Positions 1-5,098 are shown, counted from the stretch's first letter. The stretch is 5,098 nucleotides of DNA from Frankiales bacterium (GCA_025464795.1 JAODNB010000267.1:1-5098), one strand, 5' to 3'. A program made the numbers and translations. The notes: a model not told the origin generated them from the letters alone.

Positions 1-127
1 TGCTCGGAAGGGCCGTCGGAGCGGCTGTCGTCGGGACCTGCTCCGGGGTCACGACGGCAGTCGGCGACGAGGTCCCCGTGCAGGCTGCTGCCAGAGCCAG
101 GGGCAGCACGAGGCGAGACGGACGCAC
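1..127 (-). CDS. Probable secreted lipoprotein, N-terminal fragment
   Basis: Partial gene reading leftwards off the window; only 42 codons are visible. From the GTG at 127 the product starts MRPSRLVLPLALAAAC, a short basic n-region (two Arg), a hydrophobic stretch of about ten residues and a Cys at residue 16 preceded by Ala-Ala-Ala. That is the layout of a lipoprotein signal peptide, although Leu is more usual than Ala at -3. After the Cys the chain is rich in Thr, Ser, Pro and Ala, as expected for a flexible tether on the outside of the membrane. An in-frame GTG at 142 would add five residues (MRRWG) and is an equally possible start; neither has a strong ribosome binding site. The ATG at 134 is in another frame that gives no signal peptide. 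The mature domain lies outside the window, so no function can be assigned. It is divergent from purU with only 15-30 bases between starts. Confidence 0.55.
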   Translation of the reverse strand, partial: MRPSRLVLPLALAAACTGTSSPTAVVTPEQVPTTAAPTALPS

Positions 128-145
128 GCCCCATCGTCGCACCCG

Positions 146-151
146 TACGGT
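146..151 (+). promoter_or_regulatory. Candidate -10 box of a leaderless purU promoter
   Basis: TACGGT fits the actinobacterial -10 consensus TANNNT and covers exactly -12 to -7 if transcription starts at the G of the purU GTG (158). No convincing -35 hexamer is visible, which is common for actinobacterial promoters. The purine-rich GGAGG at 152-156 is only one base from the GTG, too close to act as a Shine-Dalgarno, which supports leaderless translation. Inference from position and sequence only. Confidence 0.5.
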
Positions 152-157
152 GGAGGC

Positions 158-961
158 GTGGATCTTGTCCTGACGCTCTCCTGCCCCGACCGGGTCGGTG
201 TGGTGCATGCCGTGACCGGCTTCCTCGCCGCCCACGACGCCAACATCCTCGACAGCCAGGAGTACGGCGACCCGGACAGCGGGCGCTTCTTCATGCGGGT
301 CCATGTCACTGGGACGCCTGAGATGCGCGACGGGTTCTCCGAGGTGGCGGACCAGTTCGGGATGGACTGGGCGCTCCACGACCTGTCGGTGCGCCAGAAG
401 CTGCTCGTCCTGGTGAGCAGGCAGGGCCACTGCCTGCACGACCTGCTCTACCGGCAGAGCACCGGCACGTTCCCAGCGGACGTCGTCGGCGTCGCGTCGA
501 ACCACGAGGACTTCCGGGGCCTCGTCGAGTCCTACGGCATCCCGTTCCACCACATCGTCCCGGCTGACACCGCGTCGATCGTCGCGCTGGCGCAGGGCGT
601 CGACCTCGTGGTGCTGGCCCGCTACATGCAGATCCTGTCGGACGAGCTCGTCCAGTCGCTTCCCGACACCATCAACATCCACCACTCCTTCCTGCCCTCG
701 TTCAAGGGCGCTCGGCCCTACCACCAGGCGCACGAGCGGGGCGTGAAGCTCATCGGAGCGACGGCGCACTACGTGACGGCGGACCTGGACGAGGGCCCGA
801 TCATCGAGCAGGAGGTCGCGCGGGTCTCGCACGCCTACACGCCCGATCAGCTCGTCGCCCAGGGCTCCGACCTCGAGACCGTCTGCCTCGCGCGGGCCGT
901 CCGGTGGCACCTGGAGCACCGGGTGCTCCGCAACGGGACCCGGACTGTGGTGTTCACGTAG
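158..961 (+). CDS. purU: Formyltetrahydrofolate deformylase
   Basis: Cytosolic enzyme that hydrolyses 10-formyltetrahydrofolate to tetrahydrofolate and formate, balancing one-carbon folate pools and in some bacteria supplying formate to purine synthesis. The 267-residue product has the two expected parts. An N-terminal ACT domain (about residues 1-78) carries the family signature LSCPDRVGVV at 7-16 and the Asn-Ile of 'ANIL' at 28-31. A formyltransferase-fold domain (about 80-267) carries RYMQILS at 155-161, NIHHSFLPSFKGARPY at 173-188 and LDEGPIIEQ at 210-218. By analogy with PurN, N173, H175 and D211 are the catalytic residues; all are present. The length is slightly below the usual 280-290 residues because almost nothing precedes the ACT strand. 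The start is GTG 158: there is no earlier in-frame start before the -10 box, and a later one would cut the ACT domain. The ACT domain and the LDEGP segment separate it from PurN. No clear terminator follows, and the B12 riboswitch begins 15 bases downstream. Confidence 0.95.
   Translation: MDLVLTLSCPDRVGVVHAVTGFLAAHDANILDSQEYGDPDSGRFFMRVHVTGTPEMRDGFSEVADQFGMDWALHDLSVRQKLLVLVSRQGHCLHDLLYRQSTGTFPADVVGVASNHEDFRGLVESYGIPFHHIVPADTASIVALAQGVDLVVLARYMQILSDELVQSLPDTINIHHSFLPSFKGARPYHQAHERGVKLIGATAHYVTADLDEGPIIEQEVARVSHAYTPDQLVAQGSDLETVCLARAVRWHLEHRVLRNGTRTVVFT
913..929 (+). other. Perfect stem-loop inside the 3' end of purU
   Basis: GGAGCAC and GTGCTCC (7 base pairs) enclose a CGG loop. It lies in the purU coding region, 30 bases before the stop codon, and encodes part of LEHRVLR. 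There is no T-tract after it, so it is not a canonical intrinsic terminator. It may weakly attenuate read-through from purU into the cobalamin operon, or be a chance product of high-GC coding sequence. Confidence 0.3.
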
Positions 962-964
962 AGT
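959..964 (+). promoter_or_regulatory. Candidate -10 box of the cobalamin operon
   Basis: TAGAGT matches TANNNT and overlaps the purU stop codon. It would place the transcription start near 971, just before the riboswitch aptamer at 977, which is a sensible position. No good -35 hexamer is seen about 17 bases upstream, so this is a weak call. The alternative is transcription reading through from purU. Confidence 0.3.
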
Positions 965-976
965 TCGGCCCGTTAG

Positions 977-1064
977 CGACGGTCAGGGAGGAAGCCGGGA
1001 AGCCGGCGCGGTCCCGCCACTGTGAGCCCCTGCGAGGGGGTCAGCCAGACACTTCCGACCGTCG
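977..1064 (+). promoter_or_regulatory. Cobalamin (adenosylcobalamin) riboswitch aptamer
   Basis: The region between purU and the chelatase carries the conserved cobalamin riboswitch elements in order. They are AGGGAGGAAGCCGG at 985-998, GCGGTCCCGCCACTGTGA at 1008-1025, and the B12 box GTCAGCCAGACAC at 1040-1052. The closing stem is perfect over eight pairs: CGACGGTC (977-984) with GACCGTCG (1057-1064). A peripheral hairpin, CCCC-TGCGA-GGGG, lies at 1027-1039. The RNA binds a B12 coenzyme and is expected to lower expression of the downstream B12 genes when the vitamin is abundant. One departure from consensus is visible: the P4 hairpin is closed by a four-base GAAG loop (999-1002) instead of the usual seven-base loop starting UGNNA. 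Identification rests on motif recognition and pairing by eye, corroborated by the B12 genes downstream. Confidence 0.95.
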
Positions 1065-1073
1065 ATGCTGCAA

Positions 1074-1104
1074 CCCGGGGCGCGGACCCCGAGGAAGGCC
1101 CGGG
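1074..1104 (+). promoter_or_regulatory. Riboswitch expression platform with the chelatase ribosome binding site
   Basis: The Shine-Dalgarno GAGGAAGG at 1091-1098 lies six bases before the ATG at 1105 and decides that start. It is flanked by two copies of CCCGGG (1074-1079 and 1099-1104) that can pair and place it in a closed loop. A competing hairpin, GGGG (1077-1080) with CCCC (1087-1090), would leave it free. GGAAG at 1093-1097 is also complementary to CTTCC at 1052-1056, the tail of the B12 box. There is no hairpin plus T-tract, so control of translation initiation is more likely than termination. Exact pairings are inferred. Confidence 0.6.
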
Positions 1105-3006
1105 ATGTATCCCTTCAGCGCCGTCGTCGGTCTCGACGACCTCCGGCTCGCCCTCATCGTCAACGCCGTCTCGTCCGCTGTTGGCGGTGTGCTGGTGCGC
1201 GGGGAGAAGGGCACCGCGAAGTCGACCGTCGTGCGTGCCCTGGCCGCCCTGCTGCCGCCCGTCGAGACCCTCGAGGGCTGCCGCTTCTCCTGCGCTCCGG
1301 GAGACACCGACTGCCCGGACGTCGCCTCGCACGGCTCGGTCGTGGAGCGAGTGGCCCGCCTCGTCGAGCTGCCGGTCGGCGCCTCCGAGGACCGGCTCGT
1401 CGGGTCGCTCGACCTCGAGCGGGCGCTGACGACCGGGGTCTCCGCGTACGAGCCTGGCCTGCTCGCCGCGGCGCACCGAGGGGTCCTGTACGTCGACGAG
1501 GTGAACCTGCTCCATGACCACCTGGTCGACCTTCTGCTCGACGCTGCAGCCCTCGGTACGTCCTACGTCGAGCGGGAGGGCGTGTCGGTGCGGCACGCCG
1601 CCCGCTTCCTGCTCGTCGGCACCATGAACCCGGAGGAGGGCGAGCTGCGCCCGCAGCTGCTCGACCGCTTCGGGCTCACCGTCGAGGTCGCGGCCACGCG
1701 GGATCCTCAGCTGCGCGCCGAGGTGGTGCGTCGCCGGCTCGCCTACGAGGCCGCGCCTGTCGAGTTCGCCGCCTCCTGGGCTGCCGCCGATGCAGCGCTG
1801 GCGGCCGACATCGCCGCCGCGCGGGACCTGCTTCCCAAGGTCGTGCTCCCGGACCGTGCGCTGCAGGAGATCACGACCGTCTGCGCGGCGTTCGACGTTG
1901 ACGGCCTGCGAGCCGACCTGGTCACCGCCAAGGCGGCTCTCGCGCTCGCCGCGTGGGCCGGACGTGACGAGGTCACCACCGAGGACGTGCGTACGGCGTC
2001 CCGGCTGGCCCTGCCGCACCGGCGTCGCCGCACCCCCTTCGAGGCGCCGGGGCTCGACGAGGACCAGCTCCAGGAGGCGCTGGACTCGGTGCCCCCCTCG
2101 GACCCTGAGCCGGACGACGACGGCCCCGGCAGCGGGACGTCCTCAGAAGCCGCCCCTTCACCAGAGGCAGGGGTGGACGGGGGCGCACCGTCCTCAGGAA
2201 GTGCCCCTGCACCTGGCGCGGGCGTGCGGACGCAGCAGCCGGGGGAGACGTTCCGGACGGTGCAGCTGACGGTGCCCGGCGTGAACAAGCGCGGAGGTGC
2301 GGCAGGTCGCCGTTCCCTTGCGGAGGGGGGTACGGGGAAGCTGACCGGCTCGCGCCTGCCCGTCGGCAAGGTGCGCTCCCTGCACCTGATGGCGACCCTG
2401 CGCGCAGCTGCCCCCAACCAGCCGTTCCGGGTCCGTTCGCAGGACCTCCGCGAAGCGGTGCGCGAGGGCCGCGAGGGAAACCTCGTGCTGTTCGTCGTCG
2501 ACGCCTCCGGCTCCATGGCCGCCCGCCAGCGGATGGCCGCCGTGAAGGGAGCGGTGCTGTCGCTGCTGACGGACGCCTACCAGCGTCGCGACAAGGTGGC
2601 CCTCGTCAGCTTCCGGGGCAGCAGCGCGGACCTGGTCCTGCCTCCGACGAGCTCGGTCGACGCGGCCGCGACCCGGTTGACCGACCTCCCGACCGGCGGC
2701 CGTACACCCCTGGCCGCGGGACTGCTGCGCGCCGCCGAGGTGCTGCGCGTCGAGGCGGTGCGCGACCCCGCCCGCCGGGCGCTCGTCGTCATCGTGACCG
2801 ACGGCCGGCACACGAGCGGGGCGAGTCCCGAGGTCGCCGCCGCTCACCTCGCGCGTTCCGGTGCGGCCTGCGTCGTCGTCGACTGCGAGTCCGGGCCGGT
2901 ACGCCTCGGGCTCGCCACCCTGCTCGGGCAGCAGCTGGGCGGTCGGTCGCTGACCCTGTCGGAGTTGTCGGCCGACGCGCTGACATCTGTCGTCAAGGCG
3001 GCCTGA
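1105..3006 (+). CDS. Fused AAA+/VWA metal chelatase subunit (ChlI-ChlD type), probable cobaltochelatase component
   Basis: 633 residues. The first ~300 form an AAA+ ATPase like Mg-chelatase ChlI/BchI: Walker A GEKGTAKST at 33-41, Walker B LYVDEVNLL at 128-136, sensor segment GTMNPEEG at 172-179 and LRPQLLDRFG at 181-190. Three cysteines (C59, C63, C70) follow Walker A. Residues about 313-376 are an acidic, Pro/Ser/Ala/Gly-rich linker with an internal duplication. The C-terminal part is a VWA domain like ChlD with a complete metal-ion (MIDAS) site: DASGSM at 466-471, T534 in TGGRTPL and D566 in VTDG. Chelatases of this type use ATP to drive metal insertion by a large H/N subunit; no such subunit is visible here. 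Position behind a B12 riboswitch and before cobO-cobB indicates cobalt insertion with CobN rather than chlorophyll synthesis. M. tuberculosis Rv2850c, from memory, has the same fusion and neighbours. The start is ATG 1105 because it has a well-placed Shine-Dalgarno and opens directly on the conserved 'YPFSAVVG' segment; the frame is open further upstream, but through the riboswitch. Confidence 0.93.
   Translation: MYPFSAVVGLDDLRLALIVNAVSSAVGGVLVRGEKGTAKSTVVRALAALLPPVETLEGCRFSCAPGDTDCPDVASHGSVVERVARLVELPVGASEDRLVGSLDLERALTTGVSAYEPGLLAAAHRGVLYVDEVNLLHDHLVDLLLDAAALGTSYVEREGVSVRHAARFLLVGTMNPEEGELRPQLLDRFGLTVEVAATRDPQLRAEVVRRRLAYEAAPVEFAASWAAADAALAADIAAARDLLPKVVLPDRALQEITTVCAAFDVDGLRADLVTAKAALALAAWAGRDEVTTEDVRTASRLALPHRRRRTPFEAPGLDEDQLQEALDSVPPSDPEPDDDGPGSGTSSEAAPSPEAGVDGGAPSSGSAPAPGAGVRTQQPGETFRTVQLTVPGVNKRGGAAGRRSLAEGGTGKLTGSRLPVGKVRSLHLMATLRAAAPNQPFRVRSQDLREAVREGREGNLVLFVVDASGSMAARQRMAAVKGAVLSLLTDAYQRRDKVALVSFRGSSADLVLPPTSSVDAAATRLTDLPTGGRTPLAAGLLRAAEVLRVEAVRDPARRALVVIVTDGRHTSGASPEVAAAHLARSGAACVVVDCESGPVRLGLATLLGQQLGGRSLTLSELSADALTSVVKAA
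2138..2226 (+). repeat. In-frame imperfect tandem duplication in the chelatase linker
   Basis: Two 38-base blocks, 2138-2175 and 2189-2226, match at about 28 of 38 positions by eye with a period of 51 bases (17 codons). Both begin CGTCCTCAG and share GCCCCT and CACC at the same offsets. The encoded segments are SSEAAPSPEAGV (346-357) and SSGSAPAPGAGV (363-374). The stretch has an unusual number of A- or T-ending codons (TCA, GAA, CCT, CCA, GCA, GGA, AGT) for this genome, consistent with relaxed selection on a disordered linker. Confidence 0.7.
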
Positions 3007-3007
3007 G

Positions 3008-3610
3008 ATGCCGCAAGGAGTCCCCACGACCGTCCCGGACGACGGGCTCACGACCAGGCAGCGGCGCAACCGCGCGCTGGTCGTCGTCCACACCGGCGAG
3101 ATGAAGGGCAAGTCGACAGCCGCGTTCGGCATGGCCCTGCGGGCGTGGAACCAGGGCTGGCCCATCGGGGTCTTCCAGTTCGTCAAGAGCGCGAAGTGGA
3201 AGGTCGGCGAGGAGGAGGCGCTCAAGGCCCTCGGTGAGACGGGCAAGGGCGGCACCGTCGTCTGGAACAAGATGGGCGAGGGCTGGTCCTGGACGCGCAA
3301 GCACGGCGACGACGAGGACCACGCGGCCAACGCCCGCGAGGGCTGGGAGCAGATCAAGCGCGACCTGGCTGCCGAGACGTACAAGTTCCTGGTGCTCGAC
3401 GAGTTCACCTACCCGATGAAGTGGGGCTGGATCGACCCGCACGAGGTCGCCCAGGTGCTGCGCGACCGACCGGGGTCGCAGCACGTCGTCATCACCGGAC
3501 GTGACGCGCACCCCGCGCTCCTGGAGGTCGCCGACCTCGTCATGGAGACGACGAAGGTGAAGCACCCGATGGACGCCGGCCAAAAGGGCCAGCGCGGCAT
3601 CGAGTGGTGA
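3008..3610 (+). CDS. cobO: Cob(I)yrinic acid a,c-diamide adenosyltransferase
   Basis: Cytosolic ATP:corrinoid adenosyltransferase of the CobO/CobA/BtuR family. It transfers the 5'-deoxyadenosyl group of ATP to reduced Co(I) corrinoid, making the Co-C bond of adenosylcobalamin, in de novo synthesis and salvage. The 200-residue product matches the family's usual 195-215. The variant P-loop TGEMKGKST is at 29-37, the conserved MGEGWSW at 89-95 and the Walker B-like FLVLDEFTYPMKWGW at 127-141. The C-terminal family tail reads GQKGQRGIEW. This is the BtuR/CobO fold, not PduO- or EutT-type. The first 22 residues are a polar extension containing RQRRNR, as in other family members. The ATG lies one base after the chelatase stop, with AAGG at 2995-2998 as a modest ribosome binding site nine bases upstream, so translation is probably coupled to the chelatase. 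The stop codon lies in the first unit of an 11-base repeat shared with the cobB start. Confidence 0.96.
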   Translation: MPQGVPTTVPDDGLTTRQRRNRALVVVHTGEMKGKSTAAFGMALRAWNQGWPIGVFQFVKSAKWKVGEEEALKALGETGKGGTVVWNKMGEGWSWTRKHGDDEDHAANAREGWEQIKRDLAAETYKFLVLDEFTYPMKWGWIDPHEVAQVLRDRPGSQHVVITGRDAHPALLEVADLVMETTKVKHPMDAGQKGQRGIEW

Positions 3611-3634
3611 CCGCGTGGTGACCGGGTGGTGAGC
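3604..3634 (+). repeat. Three-copy 11-base tandem repeat at the cobO-cobB junction
   Basis: Units start at 3604, 3615 and 3626: GTGGTGACCGC, GTGGTGACCGG and a partial GTGGTGAGC. Unit one, read in the cobO frame, supplies the last codon TGG and the stop TGA. Unit three, read in the frame of cobB, supplies the tandem GTG GTG start codons. The two genes end up in the same frame, separated by the stop and 15 bases. No Shine-Dalgarno for cobB can be seen in the repeat. Confidence 0.8.
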
Positions 3635-4960
3635 ATCCCGCGGGTGGTCATCGCGGCGCCGTCGAGCGGAGCCGGCAAGACGACAGTGGCGACGGGGCTG
3701 ATGGCGGCCTACCGGCAGCGAGGGCTCCAGGTCAGCCCGCACAAGGTGGGGCCGGACTACATCGACCCCGGCTACCACGCGCTGGCGACCGGCAGGCCGG
3801 GTCGCAACCTCGACCCGGTGATGGTCGGCGAGCAGCTGGTCGCACCGCTGTTCCTGCACGGCGCCCGGGGTGCCGACCTCGCCGTCGTCGAAGGCGTCAT
3901 GGGCCTGTTCGACGGGCGCGGCTCGACCGGGGAGGGCTCGACCGCCCACGTCGCCCACCTGCTCGGTGCGCCGGTCGTGCTCGTCGTCGACGCCAGCTCG
4001 CAGTCGACGAGCGTCGCGGCTCTGGTGCACGGGTTCCAGTCCTACGACCCGACGCTGGACGTCGCCGGGGTCATCCTCAACCGCGTGGCCACCGACCGGC
4101 ACGAGGGCATGCTCCGTGACGCGCTGGAGGGCAGGGCGGAGGTCCTCGGCGTGCTCCGGCGTGACGTCCAGGTCGAGACGCCGAGCCGTCACCTGGGGCT
4201 CGTCCCGGCCGCCGAGCGGACCCCCGCTGCGGTGGCGGCGGTCGACCGGCTCGGGGAGCTCGTCGCGGCGGGCGTCGACCTCGATCGCCTGCAGCAGATC
4301 GCCGCAACGGCAGCCGATCTGGACGCACAGCCCTGGGCGCCACCGGTGGTCGAGCGGACGCACCGGCCGATCGTCGCCGTTGCCGGCGGTAGGGCGTTCA
4401 CGTTCGCCTATGCGGAGTTCTCTGAGGCCTTGACGGCCGCGGGGGGCGAGGTCGTCGTCGTCGACCCGCTTCGCGACTCCGCCCTGCCCGAGGGCACTGG
4501 GGCGCTGGTGCTGCCGGGAGGCTTCCCCGAGGTCTACACCGAGCAGATCATGGCGAACTCGGGCTTCCTGGCCTCAGTGCGCGAGCACCTCGCCCGGCAG
4601 CGCCCGACCTACGCGGAGTGCGCGGGGCTGCTGCTGCTGTGCAAGAGCCTCGACGGCGTGGAGATGGTGGGCCACTTCGACGCCACGGCCGCCATGACGA
4701 GCCGCCTCACGCTCGGCTACCGCACGGCCACCAGCGCCAGCGACTCGCTCGTCGGGCCGGCGGGCACGGTCGTCGTCGGTCACGAGTTCCACCGCACCAC
4801 GGTTGAGCCGCGGGCCGGCCAGCGCCCGGCGTGGCACCTGAGCGACGGGACGACCGAGGGCTTCACCTCCGGGACCGACCTGCTCGCCTCCTACGTGCAC
4901 GTGCACCCCGCGGCCGTGCCCCAGCTCGCTCTGAACCTCGTCGCGCGGGCCGCATCGTGA
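3626..4960 (+). CDS. cobB: Cobyrinate / hydrogenobyrinate a,c-diamide synthase
   Basis: Cytosolic glutamine-dependent amidotransferase that uses ATP to amidate the a- and c-carboxylates of the corrin ring (CobB/CbiA family). At 444 residues it is of normal length. The N-terminal synthetase half has the P-loop APSSGAGKTT at 11-20, KVGPDYIDP at 40-48 and VEGVMGLFDG at 88-97. The C-terminal class I glutaminase-like half has LPGGFPEVY at 296-304, the nucleophile Cys332 in YAECAGLLLLC, and the SYVHVHP segment with H425 and H427. All key residues are present. With an AAA+/VWA chelatase in the operon, the aerobic-type substrate hydrogenobyrinate is plausible, but the sequence alone does not settle this. 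The start is GTG 3626 or GTG 3629; both lie in the junction repeat, and an in-frame stop (that of cobO) excludes anything earlier. There is no clear ribosome binding site, so reinitiation after cobO is likely. CobQ/CbiP is a related alternative, but the length and the PDYIDP and VEGVMGLFDG motifs favour CobB/CbiA. Confidence 0.95.
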   Translation: MVSIPRVVIAAPSSGAGKTTVATGLMAAYRQRGLQVSPHKVGPDYIDPGYHALATGRPGRNLDPVMVGEQLVAPLFLHGARGADLAVVEGVMGLFDGRGSTGEGSTAHVAHLLGAPVVLVVDASSQSTSVAALVHGFQSYDPTLDVAGVILNRVATDRHEGMLRDALEGRAEVLGVLRRDVQVETPSRHLGLVPAAERTPAAVAAVDRLGELVAAGVDLDRLQQIAATAADLDAQPWAPPVVERTHRPIVAVAGGRAFTFAYAEFSEALTAAGGEVVVVDPLRDSALPEGTGALVLPGGFPEVYTEQIMANSGFLASVREHLARQRPTYAECAGLLLLCKSLDGVEMVGHFDATAAMTSRLTLGYRTATSASDSLVGPAGTVVVGHEFHRTTVEPRAGQRPAWHLSDGTTEGFTSGTDLLASYVHVHPAAVPQLALNLVARAAS

Positions 4961-5098
4961 CGCTGGTCCTCGGCGTCGGCGCGTCCTCCCGGGCGACCTC
5001 GCAGGAGATCACAGCGCTGATCGTCGACACCCTTGTGGAGCAGGGGTTCTCGACTCAGGACGTGACCGCCGTCGCCACGCTGGACAGCAAGCGCGACG
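4957..5098 (+). CDS. CobE / CbiG C-terminal domain protein, N-terminal fragment
   Basis: An open frame starting GTG at 4957 overlaps the cobB stop by the four bases GTGA and runs off the window after 47 codons. The product begins MTLVLGVGASSRATSQEI and later has VATLDSKRD. These match the CobE/CbiG C-terminal fold pattern: a first strand 'GVG' with a small-residue loop, a helix starting near 'TSQEI', and the 'ATxDxK' segment about 40 residues in. CobE is an accessory protein of aerobic B12 synthesis; the related C-terminal domain of CbiG accompanies the lactone-opening hydrolase of the anaerobic pathway. From this fragment I cannot tell a stand-alone CobE from the start of a fusion, for example with a cob methyltransferase. 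The stop-start overlap and lack of a separate ribosome binding site indicate translational coupling to cobB in the same operon. Confidence 0.75.
   Translation, partial: MTLVLGVGASSRATSQEITALIVDTLVEQGFSTQDVTAVATLDSKRD

Noticed and set aside
49..309. 86-codon minus-strand frame overlapping the purU start
   Set aside because: It lies mostly opposite the PurU ACT domain. The neighbouring minus frame from GTG 127 or 142 gives a lipoprotein signal, which this one lacks.
913..929. Calling the purU 3' hairpin an intrinsic terminator
   Set aside because: It sits before the purU stop codon and has no T-tract, so it is listed only as a stem-loop.
904..1104. In-frame upstream extension of the chelatase by 67 codons, starting inside purU
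   Set aside because: It would translate through the riboswitch, and the residues are unlike the family. ATG 1105 has a well-placed Shine-Dalgarno and opens on the conserved N-terminus.
1065..1517. Plus-strand 150-codon frame within the riboswitch tail and chelatase start, and similar small plus-strand frames inside cobO and cobB
   Set aside because: Arg-rich out-of-frame translations of real coding sequence, without ribosome binding sites or motifs.
973..2019. Minus-strand open frame of 348 codons across the riboswitch and the chelatase ATPase domain
   Set aside because: Covers a conserved RNA and an AAA+ domain on the plus strand; no start context or domain of its own.
2194..3408. Minus-strand open frame of 404 codons opposite the chelatase VWA domain and cobO
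   Set aside because: Shadow of well-supported plus-strand genes; low-complexity composition and no motif.
2993..4363. Long minus-strand open frame of 456 codons opposite cobO and cobB
   Set aside because: The opposite strand encodes complete CobO and CobB with all family motifs. The minus frame is Arg/Asp/Val-rich with no recognisable domain, typical of a high-GC shadow.

Overview
This is a high-GC window with strong G/C third-position bias, frequent GTG starts and tightly packed genes, as in an actinobacterium (Actinomycetota). I cannot place it more finely. The core is a vitamin B12 (cobalamin) biosynthesis operon read on the + strand, headed by a cobalamin riboswitch. I see no tRNA, rRNA, CRISPR array, insertion sequence or clear sign of recent transfer.

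Layout. Positions 1-127 (- strand) hold the 5' end of a gene for a probable lipoprotein, divergent from the next gene. Positions 158-961 (+) encode PurU, formyltetrahydrofolate deformylase, apparently from a leaderless mRNA: a TANNNT -10 box sits exactly 7-12 bases before its GTG start. Fifteen bases after purU stops, a cobalamin riboswitch aptamer begins (about 977-1064), followed by a short expression platform that carries the Shine-Dalgarno sequence of the next gene. That gene (1105-3006) encodes a fused AAA+/VWA metal chelatase (ChlI-ChlD type). It is followed by cobO (3008-3610, corrinoid adenosyltransferase), cobB (3626-4960, cobyrinate a,c-diamide synthase) and the first 47 codons of a CobE/CbiG C-terminal-domain protein (4957 to the window end).

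How they work together. The chelatase would supply the ATPase and VWA subunits for cobalt insertion; the large CobN-type subunit is not in this window. CobB amidates the a and c side chains and CobO adenosylates the cobalt. The CobE/CbiG-like protein belongs to corrin ring formation. When B12 is plentiful the riboswitch should lower expression, most likely by hiding the chelatase ribosome binding site. The chelatase-cobO-cobB order resembles the Mycobacterium tuberculosis cluster Rv2850c-Rv2849c-Rv2848c, from memory.

Nothing here looks like a wholly new system. The most interesting details are small: an 11-base tandem repeat that forms both the stop of cobO and the start of cobB, a riboswitch whose P4 loop lacks the usual UGNNA motif, a 17-codon duplication in the chelatase linker, and the leaderless purU promoter squeezed between divergent genes.
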